Source of the DNA: an uncultured Chitinophagales bacterium
GTDB lineage: Bacteria; Bacteroidota; Bacteroidia; Chitinophagales; Chitinophagaceae
Reading direction: 5' to 3'
DNA: 22,099 bases
Assembly (NCBI GenBank): GCA_946886475.1
Contig: CAMPIQ010000052.1
Location: forward strand, 1-22,099
In this document: piece by piece, positions 8,483 through 17,183 of the stretch
Position numbering within the stretch: the first letter of the stretch is position 1
Layout: the number at the start of each line of letters is the position of its first letter
Position numbers and translations under genes: made by a program
The notes under the pieces: model-generated
The model's database searches: none
What the model was told of the DNA's origin: nothing
What the model saw: only the letters and a program-made list of their open reading frames with translations

Positions 8483-10042
8483 ATGATTCAACTAACAAAT
8501 ACCAAACTGATTGCGCTGATATGCATGGTTATGTCAGTGGGGTTGTTAACCTCCTGCGAAAAAGAAGAAAATGCCAGTTCGGGGAAAATAGAACTCCTGA
8601 GCTTTGGTCCCACTGGTGCCAGTCACGGCGATACCCTGCGTTTCTTTGGAAGGAATCTCGACCAGGTTACCGCAGTTGTATTTACAGGTACCAATGCAAC
8701 CGTTGAAAAATCAGCTTTTAAAACGCATACTTCAAGCCTCATTTTATTGATTGTTCCGGAAGGTGCTGAAAAAGGTCTTGTAACATTAAAAACACCACAG
8801 GGTGATATTGTTTCCAAAACAGTGTTGAACCTTGGTGTGACTGCACAGATATCATCCATTACAGATGAAGCAAGACCAGGGTCCAATATTACCATTAGTG
8901 GAAGCTATCTGAACTGGATAGAGCGGATCACCTTTGCAGAAAATAAAGTAGTGGAAACATTTGTAAGTAAAACATTCAATGAACTGGTGGTTACTGTTCC
9001 TGACGATGCGCAAACAGGACCCTTATTGATCTTTTATGGCGGTACAGATTCGCTGGAAATTGAAACAACCGATACCGTGAAGGTAACCTTACCCATTGCA
9101 ACCGGTTTTTCACCCAACCCTGTTAAACACGCAGAGAATGTAACCATCACAGGAACCAATCTTGATCTGGTAAGAGAGGTGATGTTTACAGGCGTGTCAG
9201 CACCGGTTACCACATTTGTTAGTCAGTCGGCTTCACAACTGGTGGTAAAAGTTCCGGGCAGTACTAAAAATGGATCTGTTACACTTGAAGCCGCATCAGG
9301 TGTTCAAACTACATCCGCAGCAAGTCTCGACCTGGTATGGCCTTCGGTTACTACCATGACGCCAAACCCTGTTGATCCCGGTGCCAATCTTACCATTACA
9401 GGAACCAATCTTGATCTTGTAACGTCTATAACTTTTGAAAATGCTGCAGCGGTAAGCAGTTTTGTAAGCCAGTCGCCAACACAGATCGTTGTAACGGTTC
9501 CTAACGGTGTGGCTCAGGGTGTGATCACCCTTGGTGTACTTAATTCTTCCGTAACTGTTTTATCAACGGATATTTTGCAGATCACCGGCGCCGTGCCGCC
9601 ACCAACCATATCATTCCCTATTTATAATGATGCCGTTACTTCCAACTGGACAGGTAATAGCGGATGGGTAGGTGGTGGATGGGGTGGTACTGCCAATTAT
9701 AATAACAGTTCACCTGTAAGGGAAGGAACAAAGTCGGTAAAGATCGATTACACCGGTGGATGGGGATCGCCCATGCAACTGGGTGGTGCCAACATCAGCC
9801 TGACACCATTTACCTCTTTAAAGATCTCTGTGTACGGCGGACCAGGAAGTAACGGAAAAAAGATCAACGTAGGTATCAACACGGCAGATAAGTATACCAT
9901 TACTATTGTTGAAGGCCAGTGGACAGATTATGCCATCCCTGTTTCCACACTGGGAGTAACTAATTTGAACGAGATCTGGATCAAAGAGTACAATGGTTCC
10001 GGTGGATTTTCCATTTATGTTGATGCGCTTGGCCTGAATTAG
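8483..10042 (+). CDS. Multi-IPT/TIG lipoprotein with C-terminal beta-sandwich binding domain
   Basis: A 519-residue lipoprotein with lipobox Leu-Leu-Thr-Ser-Cys (Cys25) and acidic residues after it (EKEEN). Four IPT/TIG-like immunoglobulin folds follow in tandem: about 35-118, 119-203, 204-287 and 288-370. Repeats 3 and 4 share PNPV and TITGTNLDLV motifs and look like a recent duplication. After a PPPT linker, the C-terminal domain (about 376-519) is rich in Gly, Trp and Asn and reads like a carbohydrate-binding beta-sandwich (GGWGG, EGTKSVKIDYTGGWG, WTDYAIPVSTLG). This domain is common in Bacteroidota and other polysaccharide degraders. The string of Ig folds probably acts as a stalk that presents the terminal domain away from the membrane. 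It starts 20 nt after the previous gene and is the last gene before the terminator at 10130. Ligand unknown; mannan is inferred from context. Confidence 0.85.
   Translation: MIQLTNTKLIALICMVMSVGLLTSCEKEENASSGKIELLSFGPTGASHGDTLRFFGRNLDQVTAVVFTGTNATVEKSAFKTHTSSLILLIVPEGAEKGLVTLKTPQGDIVSKTVLNLGVTAQISSITDEARPGSNITISGSYLNWIERITFAENKVVETFVSKTFNELVVTVPDDAQTGPLLIFYGGTDSLEIETTDTVKVTLPIATGFSPNPVKHAENVTITGTNLDLVREVMFTGVSAPVTTFVSQSASQLVVKVPGSTKNGSVTLEAASGVQTTSAASLDLVWPSVTTMTPNPVDPGANLTITGTNLDLVTSITFENAAAVSSFVSQSPTQIVVTVPNGVAQGVITLGVLNSSVTVLSTDILQITGAVPPPTISFPIYNDAVTSNWTGNSGWVGGGWGGTANYNNSSPVREGTKSVKIDYTGGWGSPMQLGGANISLTPFTSLKISVYGGPGSNGKKINVGINTADKYTITIVEGQWTDYAIPVSTLGVTNLNEIWIKEYNGSGGFSIYVDALGLN
9143..9421 (+). 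repeat. Intragenic repeat within IPT/TIG domains 3 and 4
   Basis: A 30-base stretch at 9143-9172 recurs at 9392-9421 with 28 of 30 bases matching; both encode TITGTNLDLV. The offset is 249 bases, exactly 83 codons, and similarity continues more weakly on both sides through the rest of each domain. This indicates domain duplication within the gene. Confidence 0.8.
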
Positions 10043-10129
10043 TGAACCTTGAAGGATAAATATTTTATAATAACTATTGTTTTAACATATTTTAAAAACT
10101 GTTTCTCATTAAGCAATCGTTCATTTTTT

Positions 10130-10168
10130 ACTGGTTCATTCTGATATTGGAGTGAACCAGTTTTTTTT
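10130..10168 (+). terminator. Rho-independent terminator after the SusCD/SGBP operon
   Basis: ACTGGTTCATTC at 10130-10141 pairs with the segment at 10150-10161, giving a 12-bp stem with one G-T wobble and an 8-base loop. Eight T residues (10161-10168) follow immediately. It lies 88 nt after the last binding-protein gene and 57 nt before the GH5-GH26 gene. The T run occurs only on the plus-strand side, so it acts in the direction of the PUL. It should separate the abundant capture genes from the enzyme genes or at least reduce read-through. Confidence 0.88.
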
Positions 10169-10224
10169 AAGACCAATGCTCCAAAGAAATTATAACCGTA
10201 CAAAAGAAACACTCAATACCTGAG

Positions 10225-12576
10225 ATGAGATCCATACTAATTCTTTTTTTGGTCCTGGCACAACAACTGTTGAATGCCCAGGATTTTGTTCAGCGTAAGG
10301 GTCATCAGTTTTTTCTTGATGGCAGGCCCTATTATTATATCGGTGCCAATTACTGGTATGGTGGTGTATTGGGTCTGGAGAAAGACAAAAAGCGTGGGAT
10401 TGACAGATTAAGAAATGAACTTGATTTTTTAAAATCAAAAGGTGTCAGCAACCTGCGTATCATGGCCGGCGCAGAGGGAAGCGGATTGGTACATGGTGTG
10501 GAAAGAGTAGGGCCCCCACTTCAAACTGAAAAAGGAAAATTCAATGCATCTGTTCTAACAGGACTTGATATGCTGCTAAATGAAATGGGCAAAAGAAATA
10601 TGAAGGCCATTTTGTTCTTTAGTAATAACTGGGAATGGAGTGGTGGATTTCTTCAGTACCTCAGATGGAATAAGCTGATTGATGATTCCACTTTCAGAAG
10701 TAAACTTCCATGGGATGCGATGAGGGATTATATAAGTAAGTTTTATACCTGTGATGAATGTAAAAAAGATTACCTGAAGCAGGTTGCGTTTATCATGGAC
10801 AGAACCAACAGTATCACGGGAAAGAAATATATCAGCGATCCTGTTATCATGGCCTGGGAACTGGCTAATGAACCAAGACCCATGAGGCCTGCATCAAATG
10901 AGGCCTATAAAAAATGGATAACTGATGTTGCTGCCTTCATAAAATCAAAAGATAAGAACCACCTTGTAACTACAGGACATGAGGGTGAGATGGGATCGGA
11001 AAGTCTTTCGCTGTTTGAAGAGATACACCGGGATAAGAACATTGACTACCTCACCATTCATATCTGGCCAAAGAACTGGAGCTGGTTTCAGCCTGCAAGT
11101 ATGGAAAAGGATTTTGCAGGCGTGCTTGAAAAAACAAATAATTATATCTACAAACATATTGAAGTAGCCACAAGGCTCAGCAAACCATTGGTCATTGAAG
11201 AATTCGGACTTCCAAGAGATCATCATTCATTTCAACTTTCTTCACCTACTACCTTACGCAACAAGTACTATGAAAACATTTTTGGCTTAATCAAAGATCA
11301 CCACGCCAGGGATGGGGTGGTGGCTGGCGCAAATTTCTGGGCTTTTAACGGAATGGCAAGACCAATAGAAGGACAAACATTCTGGAAGCAGGGTGATGAT
11401 TATATGGGCGACCCTCCAATGGAAGAACAGGGTTTGAATGGTGTATTCGATAGTGACCAGTCAACCTGGGATCTAATTTATTTCTATACCAGCAGCATAT
11501 TGCCGGCAGGGAATTCACCGCTGCCTTCGGATAAAATGGCAACAAAAAGAACCGTCAGTCTATATCAAAATCTAAAAAAGCTTTTGGATAAAGGAATTAT
11601 GTTTGGTCACCAGGATGATCTTGCCTATGGAGTGAACTGGAGGTACATTCCGGGCAGAAGCGATGTAAAGGAACTGACAGGAGAATATCCTGCGGTATAT
11701 GGATGGGAATTGGGAAATATTGAGCATGGCCTTCCTTATAATCTGGATAGTGTGCCATTTGATAAGATGAAACAATACATCAGGCAGGGTTATGAAAGAG
11801 GCGGCGTCATCACCATCAGCTGGCATAGTGATAACCCTTTAACAAACGGTTCGGCATGGGACACTACTCACGGTGGCGTACAATCGGTTTTACCGGGCGG
11901 ATCAAAGCATGAATTATATAAGACCTGGCTGGATAATGCTGCAGCTTTTTTGAATGATCTGAAGGACAAAAACGGTGAGCTGATACCTGTCCTGTTCAGA
12001 CCTTACCACGAATTGACCGGTAACTGGTTCTGGTGGTGCCGCAATACCAGTTCTCCCGACCAATTCAAATTACTCTGGAGATTCACGGTTGATTATTTTC
12101 AAAATGAAAAAGGGCTGCATCATTTGTTATATGCTTACAATACAGCTGATTTCAACAGCCGCGAAGATTTTCTTCAATACTATCCCGGCGATGATGTGGT
12201 GGACATGGTAAGCTTTGACGGTTACCAGCACGGAGATCCATCAGTGAATAACGATTTCCTGAATTCTATTGACAACAAGCTTTCCATTCTTACACAGATA
12301 GCAACTGAGAAAAATAAGATCCCTGCGCTGGCTGAAACGGGCTTTGAAAGAATTCCTTATGCTCACTGGTGGACCAGTACACTTTGGAAAGCCATGGAGA
12401 AACACCGGATATCCTATGTTTTGATCTGGCGCAATCATGGATTGCAGCCAAATGGTAACCGGCATTATTATGTTCCGACAATGGGCGATGTTTCTTCAGA
12501 TGATTTTATAAAGTTCTATAAGATGGAAAGAACATTGTTTGAAAAGGATGTAGCAAAGGAAAGATTGTACGAATGA
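10225..12576 (+). CDS. Bimodular GH5 (GH5_7-like) - GH26 beta-mannanase
   Basis: A 783-residue exported enzyme joining two different endo-beta-1,4-mannanase modules. A type I signal peptide ends near Leu-Asn-Ala-Gln (16-19); there is no lipobox. Module 1 (about 20-425) resembles GH5 subfamily 7 mannanases: GANYWYGG, LRIMAGAEG, the acid/base Glu216 in WELANEPR, and the nucleophile Glu326 in IEEFG. Module 2 (about 437-775) is GH26: IMFGHQDD, ITISWHSDNP, the acid/base Glu596 in RPYHELTGNWFWW, and the nucleophile Glu704 in ALAETGFE. All four catalytic residues are present, so both modules should be active. The linker between them is short (about 10 residues) and no CBM or T9SS sorting domain is visible. 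It probably acts in the periplasm or at the cell surface, cutting mannan or glucomannan to mannobiose and longer products. It is the first gene of the second PUL block. Confidence 0.93.
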   Translation: MRSILILFLVLAQQLLNAQDFVQRKGHQFFLDGRPYYYIGANYWYGGVLGLEKDKKRGIDRLRNELDFLKSKGVSNLRIMAGAEGSGLVHGVERVGPPLQTEKGKFNASVLTGLDMLLNEMGKRNMKAILFFSNNWEWSGGFLQYLRWNKLIDDSTFRSKLPWDAMRDYISKFYTCDECKKDYLKQVAFIMDRTNSITGKKYISDPVIMAWELANEPRPMRPASNEAYKKWITDVAAFIKSKDKNHLVTTGHEGEMGSESLSLFEEIHRDKNIDYLTIHIWPKNWSWFQPASMEKDFAGVLEKTNNYIYKHIEVATRLSKPLVIEEFGLPRDHHSFQLSSPTTLRNKYYENIFGLIKDHHARDGVVAGANFWAFNGMARPIEGQTFWKQGDDYMGDPPMEEQGLNGVFDSDQSTWDLIYFYTSSILPAGNSPLPSDKMATKRTVSLYQNLKKLLDKGIMFGHQDDLAYGVNWRYIPGRSDVKELTGEYPAVYGWELGNIEHGLPYNLDSVPFDKMKQYIRQGYERGGVITISWHSDNPLTNGSAWDTTHGGVQSVLPGGSKHELYKTWLDNAAAFLNDLKDKNGELIPVLFRPYHELTGNWFWWCRNTSSPDQFKLLWRFTVDYFQNEKGLHHLLYAYNTADFNSREDFLQYYPGDDVVDMVSFDGYQHGDPSVNNDFLNSIDNKLSILTQIATEKNKIPALAETGFERIPYAHWWTSTLWKAMEKHRISYVLIWRNHGLQPNGNRHYYVPTMGDVSSDDFIKFYKMERTLFEKDVAKERLYE

Positions 12577-12672
12577 GATTCAGGAATGAAGGGACCGGGG
12601 AAGCAGGCATGTTGATCCATCCCATCATCAAAAATTTTAAAACAGCAAGGCAAAAATATAAACCACTCTCCA

Positions 12673-14556
12673 ATGAGGCTTCACACCATTGATATAGTGA
12701 TCATACTTGTTTATCTGGTTTCCATGATCATGATCGGGTGGTATTTGCGCAAGTCGGCACGGGCCAGTAAAGAAAATTACCTGCTGGCCGGTAAATCACT
12801 TCCATGGTATTACCTGGGATTGTCGAATGCTTCAGGCATGTTTGATATTTCAGGCACCATGTGGATGGTAACGCTGGCCTTTGTGTATGGATTAAAAAGT
12901 ATCTGGATCCCCTGGCTATGGCCGGTTTTCAACCAGATATTCCTGATGATGTACCTGGCGGTATGGTTACGCAGATCCAATGTAACCACCGGTGCGGAAT
13001 GGATGGTAACAAGATTTGGCAAAGGAAGAGATTCTTCACTGGCCCAGTGGATCATTGTAGTTTTTGCCATTCTGAGTTGTCTTGGTTTTCTTGCGTATGG
13101 ATTTGTGGGGCTTGGCAAGTTTGTTGAGATCTTTCTTCCGTGGCAGCATATTCAGCCTTATCTGCCTTTTACGCTTGCTCCTGAATACGTAGCACATTTC
13201 TATGGAATAACATTTACGCTCATTGCTGTTATTTATTCCATACTGGGCGGAATGAAAAGCATTGTATGGGCCGATGTAGTACAATACCTGATCATGACAA
13301 TGGCAGCCGTTGCCATTGCAATAATTGCCATGACCGAATTAACCGATCACAGGCTTATTGTTCCTGAAGGATGGAGTAACCCGTTTTTTGGATGGAACAT
13401 GAACCTTGACTGGACCAGCATCAATTCAAGGGTAAATGAAAAAATAAACAGCGATCAGTTTGAACCCTTCGCCATTTTTTTCAGCCTCATGCTTGCTAAA
13501 GGAATACTTGCAAGTATAGCAGGTCCTGCACCTAATTATGATATGCAAAAAATCCTTTCGACAAGAACTCCAAAAGATGCGGCTAAAATGAGTGGACTGG
13601 TTTCTGTGATCCTGCTGCCAACAAGATACCTGATGATCACAGGTTTTGCCGTGCTTGGAATTTTATTTTTCGACCAGTTGCAACTAGGCACCGGCGCAAA
13701 CATTGATTTTGAAAAAATATTACCGGCAGCTATCAATGGTTTTGTTCCTGCAGGTTTAATGGGATTATTACTGGCAGGACTAGCCGCTGCATTCATCGGC
13801 ACCTTTGCAGGCACGCTCAATGCTGCTCAGGCTTATATACTCAATGATATTTATGTGAAATATATCAATAAGCATGCTTCGCAAAGAAAAATTACGGGTG
13901 TTGGTTACCTGGTAGGGATTATGGTGGTTGCTGTAAGTGTCACCATGGGATTCTTCGCGGGTAATGTGAATGATATTTTACAATGGATTGTAGGTGCACT
14001 TTACGGAGGATATATTGCAGCCAATGTATTGAAGTGGCATTGGTGGAGGTTCAATGCATATGGATTCTTCTGGGGTATGATGGCAGGCATAACAGCCGCC
14101 CTGGTATTCCCTTACATTTTTACGGGCGTTCCATTATATAGCTGGCCCCTGCTATTCATGATATCATTTGCAGCCAGTATTCTGGGAACATATGCAAGCA
14201 GGCCTGCTGAAATGTCTGTGTTGAAATCCTTTTATAAAAACGTACGGCCCTGGGGTTTTTGGGCACCCGTTCAAAGGTTGGTGCAGAAGGAAGATCCTTC
14301 ATTCAGACCCAACAAAAATTTTAAGCTCGATATGTTCAATGTTTTTATTGGCATTATCGGACAGTGTTGTTTAACGCTGCTACCCATGTACCTGGTATTA
14401 TGGATGAAGCTTCCATTGCTTATCACAGCCATCATCCTTACTATAATAATATTGATACTAAAAAGAACCTGGTGGGACAGGCTGGAAGATGATGAAACAA
14501 TGATTGAGGAAATGCCGCAAGGCAAAAAAATAAAGGATCATGAATATAGCATTTGA
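12673..14556 (+). CDS. Sodium:solute symporter (SSS family), probable disaccharide importer
   Basis: A 627-residue inner-membrane protein with roughly 13-14 hydrophobic segments. Family signs include the N-terminal helix followed by [18 protein letters not shown], the [16 protein letters not shown] stretch in the second helix region, and the SSS signature area [21 protein letters not shown] (about 190-220). A large loop with [26 protein letters not shown] follows, typical of the Bacteroidota sugar-linked subgroup. It likely uses the sodium gradient to move mannobiose or a related disaccharide from periplasm to cytoplasm. The Bacteroides fragilis mannan cluster also pairs a cation/sugar symporter with a GH26 mannanase, a GH130 phosphorylase and a 2-epimerase. 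Its last 17 bases overlap the next gene, which indicates translational coupling. The substrate is inferred from neighbours, not from residues. Confidence 0.9.
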   Translation: MRLHTIDIVIILVYLVSMIMIGWYLRKSARASKENYLLAGKSLPWYYLGLSNASGMFDISGTMWMVTLAFVYGLKSIWIPWLWPVFNQIFLMMYLAVWLRRSNVTTGAEWMVTRFGKGRDSSLAQWIIVVFAILSCLGFLAYGFVGLGKFVEIFLPWQHIQPYLPFTLAPEYVAHFYGITFTLIAVIYSILGGMKSIVWADVVQYLIMTMAAVAIAIIAMTELTDHRLIVPEGWSNPFFGWNMNLDWTSINSRVNEKINSDQFEPFAIFFSLMLAKGILASIAGPAPNYDMQKILSTRTPKDAAKMSGLVSVILLPTRYLMITGFAVLGILFFDQLQLGTGANIDFEKILPAAINGFVPAGLMGLLLAGLAAAFIGTFAGTLNAAQAYILNDIYVKYINKHASQRKITGVGYLVGIMVVAVSVTMGFFAGNVNDILQWIVGALYGGYIAANVLKWHWWRFNAYGFFWGMMAGITAALVFPYIFTGVPLYSWPLLFMISFAASILGTYASRPAEMSVLKSFYKNVRPWGFWAPVQRLVQKEDPSFRPNKNFKLDMFNVFIGIIGQCCLTLLPMYLVLWMKLPLLITAIILTIIILILKRTWWDRLEDDETMIEEMPQGKKIKDHEYSI

Positions 14557-15766
14557 AAAAAAAATGAATTCGCTCAGGCGATCGCATGAGGAACTGATCA
14601 GGAAGGAAAATGCAAAGAGTGATTTTTACAACGGCATTGTTGACCGGTATATCCAACCCGTACTCACTGCCGCGCATACTCCTTTGTTCTGGCGGTATGA
14701 TTTCAATGAAGAAACAAATCCATTCTTAATGGAACGTTTTGGCATCAACGCCGTTTTTAATTCAGGAGCCATTTATTTGAATGGTAAATATTACCTGGCC
14801 GCAAGAGTGGAGGGCGTGAACAGGAAATCATTCTTTGCAATTGCCGAAAGTGATAATGGAATTGACGGTTTTGAGTTCTGGGATTATCCGGTTGATCTGC
14901 CTGGAACAAATGATCCCGATGCCAATGTGTATGATATCCGGCTGGTGAAACATGAAGACGGCTGGATCTATGGTTTGTTTTGTACGGAAAGAAAAGATCC
15001 TGCTGCTGCGCCCGGCGATGAGTCAGCTGCCATTGCCCGGTGTGGCATAGCCAGAACCAGGGACCTTTTAAAATGGGAACGGCTGCCCGACCTGAAAACA
15101 CCATCACCCCAGCAGAGGAACGTGGTGCTGCATCCTGAATTTGTAAATGGAAAATATGCATTCTACACCAGGCCGCAGGATGGTTTTATCAATACAGGTA
15201 AAGGCGGTGGAATTGGTTTTGGAGTTTGTGATGATATTGAAAATGCCGTAATAGAAACAGAGACGGTTATTGATCCCAAGGTCTATCATACCATATATGA
15301 ATCTAAAAACGGATTAGGCCCTGCGCCGCTAAAAACAAAATACGGATGGCTCCACCTTGCACATGGAGTAAGAAATACGGCAGCAGGTTTACGTTACACA
15401 CTTTATATGTTTATGACCGACCTGAATGATGTTACAAAAGTGATCTATAAACCCGGAGGATATTTTATGGCACCGGAAGGTGAGGAAAGGGTAGGCGATG
15501 TGTCAAATGTTTTATTCAGTAATGGATGGATAATGAATGAAGCTGGAAAGGTTTTTATTTATTATGCTTCCTCCGATACACGGCAGCATGTGGCCACCAG
15601 TTCAATTGAACAGTTAATTGATTATGTAATGAATACGCCCCAGGATCAACTTACATCCGGGTCTTCTGTGCGCACCATAACATCGATCATTGATAAGAAC
15701 AAGGAACTGGAAAAAGCCGGAAAAGGAAAAATGAATGGGATACCAAAGAGCAGGGTTGATGTATAA
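14540..15766 (+). CDS. GH130 4-O-beta-D-mannosyl-D-glucose phosphorylase
   Basis: A 408-residue cytoplasmic phosphorylase that splits Man-beta-1,4-Glc with phosphate into alpha-mannose 1-phosphate and glucose. The sequence is very close in pattern to the characterised Bacteroides fragilis mannosylglucose phosphorylase (GH130_1): [70 protein letters not shown] and [14 protein letters not shown]. The catalytic proton donor is Asp132 in NVYDIRL, equal to Asp131 of the B. fragilis enzyme. The ATG at 14540 is preceded by AAAGGA and overlaps the symporter end by 17 nt; an in-frame ATG at 14564 is a less likely start. There is no signal peptide. It feeds mannose 1-phosphate towards mannose 6-phosphate via a phosphomannomutase encoded elsewhere. 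The 2-epimerase immediately downstream makes its substrate. Confidence 0.95.
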   Translation: MNIAFEKKMNSLRRSHEELIRKENAKSDFYNGIVDRYIQPVLTAAHTPLFWRYDFNEETNPFLMERFGINAVFNSGAIYLNGKYYLAARVEGVNRKSFFAIAESDNGIDGFEFWDYPVDLPGTNDPDANVYDIRLVKHEDGWIYGLFCTERKDPAAAPGDESAAIARCGIARTRDLLKWERLPDLKTPSPQQRNVVLHPEFVNGKYAFYTRPQDGFINTGKGGGIGFGVCDDIENAVIETETVIDPKVYHTIYESKNGLGPAPLKTKYGWLHLAHGVRNTAAGLRYTLYMFMTDLNDVTKVIYKPGGYFMAPEGEERVGDVSNVLFSNGWIMNEAGKVFIYYASSDTRQHVATSSIEQLIDYVMNTPQDQLTSGSSVRTITSIIDKNKELEKAGKGKMNGIPKSRVDV

Positions 15767-15787
15767 ACTACAGTCTGGCATTGAAAA

Positions 15788-17020
15788 ATGATATCTATCC
15801 TTGAACAATATCATAAAGAAATGCATCTGGAATTGCATTCCATCCTGGATTACTGGATGCAATACACCGTTGATGAAGTGAATGGAGGTTTTATTGGCAG
15901 GGTAGATCACCAGAACAAAATATATCGTGAAGCACCCAAGGGTTCTGTCCTGAATAGCAGGATACTCTGGACCTTTTCATCTGCTTATATGCTTACCCGA
16001 AAAAAAACTTATCTGCAAATGGCAGAAAGGGCTTTTCAGTATCTGACAGAATATTTTATTGACAAGGAATATGGCGGCGTGTACTGGACGGTTGACCATA
16101 AAGGCTTGCCTCTCGATACAAAAAAACAGGTTTATGCCCTGTCATTTGCAGTGTATGGCTTAAGCGAATATTACCGTGCTTCAGGTAATGAACAGGCATT
16201 AGCACATGCCATTCAACTGTACAGCGATATTCAGAAATTCAGTTATGACGCGGTTAACGGTGGTTATATTGAAGCACTGGCCAGAAACTGGGATCCTGTT
16301 GATGACCTGAGGCTAAGTGAAAAGGATGCCAATGAACCAAAGTCAATGAATACACACCTGCATGTGCTGGAAGGTTTTGCCGGTCTTTATTCAACATGGC
16401 CCGACGCATCACTTAAAATGCATTTGAAGGGACTGGTGGAGCTGTTCACTGACCATATTATCTCAAAAGAATCCGGGCACCTGGTGTTGTTTTTCGATAT
16501 GGAATGGAATGAAAGATCAGGTATTCATTCCTATGGACATGATATTGAAGCTGCATGGCTGCTCCAGGAAGCTGCCGAATTATGTGATAATGATCTTCTT
16601 TTGGAAAAGGTCAGAAAATATTCACTGGTGCTGACGCAAGCCGCTGCAGAAGGACTTGATAAAGATGGAGGTTTGTGGTATGAATATGACAGCGCAAAAC
16701 ACCATCTTGTAAAAGAAAAACATTCATGGCCACAGGCGGAAGCCATGGTTGGATTTTTCAATGCCTGGCAAAATACCGGTGATGAAAAATATCTCCGGCA
16801 TTCCCTGAACAGCTGGCAGTTTGTCAAAAAATATATAAGGGACAATACAGGTGAATGGTATTGGGGTGTGTTTGAAGATGCAAGGCCTATGTTGAAGGAA
16901 GACAAAGCCGGGATATGGAAATGTCCCTATCACAACAGCCGCGCCTGCATTGAAATTATAAAAAGGATCAGGCAGATCAGGAATAATAAATTGTATGAGA
17001 AAGAAACATTTCAGCTTTAA
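15788..17020 (+). CDS. Cellobiose/mannobiose 2-epimerase (AGE family)
   Basis: A 410-residue cytoplasmic (alpha/alpha)6-barrel epimerase of the N-acylglucosamine 2-epimerase family. In this context it should convert Man-beta-1,4-Man at its reducing end to Man-beta-1,4-Glc for the GH130 phosphorylase. Key family histidines are visible: His190 in MNTHLHVLEGF, His251 in SYGHDIEAAWLL and His382 in WKCPYHNSRACIEI. Their spacing (61 and 131) is nearly that of the catalytic histidines in the Ruminococcus albus cellobiose 2-epimerase (59 and 131). Other conserved stretches are NSRILWTFSSAY and SWPQAEAMVGF. Length matches cellobiose epimerases. It starts 21 nt after the phosphorylase gene and has no signal peptide. 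Monosaccharide or N-acylglucosamine epimerase activity is unlikely given the neighbours. Mannobiose versus cellobiose preference cannot be fixed from sequence. Confidence 0.93.
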   Translation: MISILEQYHKEMHLELHSILDYWMQYTVDEVNGGFIGRVDHQNKIYREAPKGSVLNSRILWTFSSAYMLTRKKTYLQMAERAFQYLTEYFIDKEYGGVYWTVDHKGLPLDTKKQVYALSFAVYGLSEYYRASGNEQALAHAIQLYSDIQKFSYDAVNGGYIEALARNWDPVDDLRLSEKDANEPKSMNTHLHVLEGFAGLYSTWPDASLKMHLKGLVELFTDHIISKESGHLVLFFDMEWNERSGIHSYGHDIEAAWLLQEAAELCDNDLLLEKVRKYSLVLTQAAAEGLDKDGGLWYEYDSAKHHLVKEKHSWPQAEAMVGFFNAWQNTGDEKYLRHSLNSWQFVKKYIRDNTGEWYWGVFEDARPMLKEDKAGIWKCPYHNSRACIEIIKRIRQIRNNKLYEKETFQL

Positions 17021-17183
17021 CCTTATATCATTTGTTATAACATAACTGACAGAAGATCCTGCAACAGATCAAAGGTCAATGCTATACTAAAGTAAATGAG
17101 CTTGGAGAAAAGCCAGGATGGATGAGCAGTTATCTGTAGAATCTTAATTAAATATAAAATATCGGCAACCAGGATTTTTGAAT

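Noticed and set aside
12577..12672. Terminator or small gene between the mannanase and symporter genes
   Set aside because: The 96-base gap has no stable stem, no T run and no open frame of note; it reads as plain spacer within the operon.
14757..15161. Minus-strand open frame of 134 codons inside the GH130 gene
   Set aside because: It is fully antisense to a strongly conserved gene and its translation shows no recognisable domain or plausible composition.
17021..17183. Separate promoter or small RNA in the 163-base gap before the GH31 gene
   Set aside because: Only a short palindrome (GTTATAAC) and AT-rich sequence are seen; no TAnnTTTG element, strong hairpin or T run supports a call.
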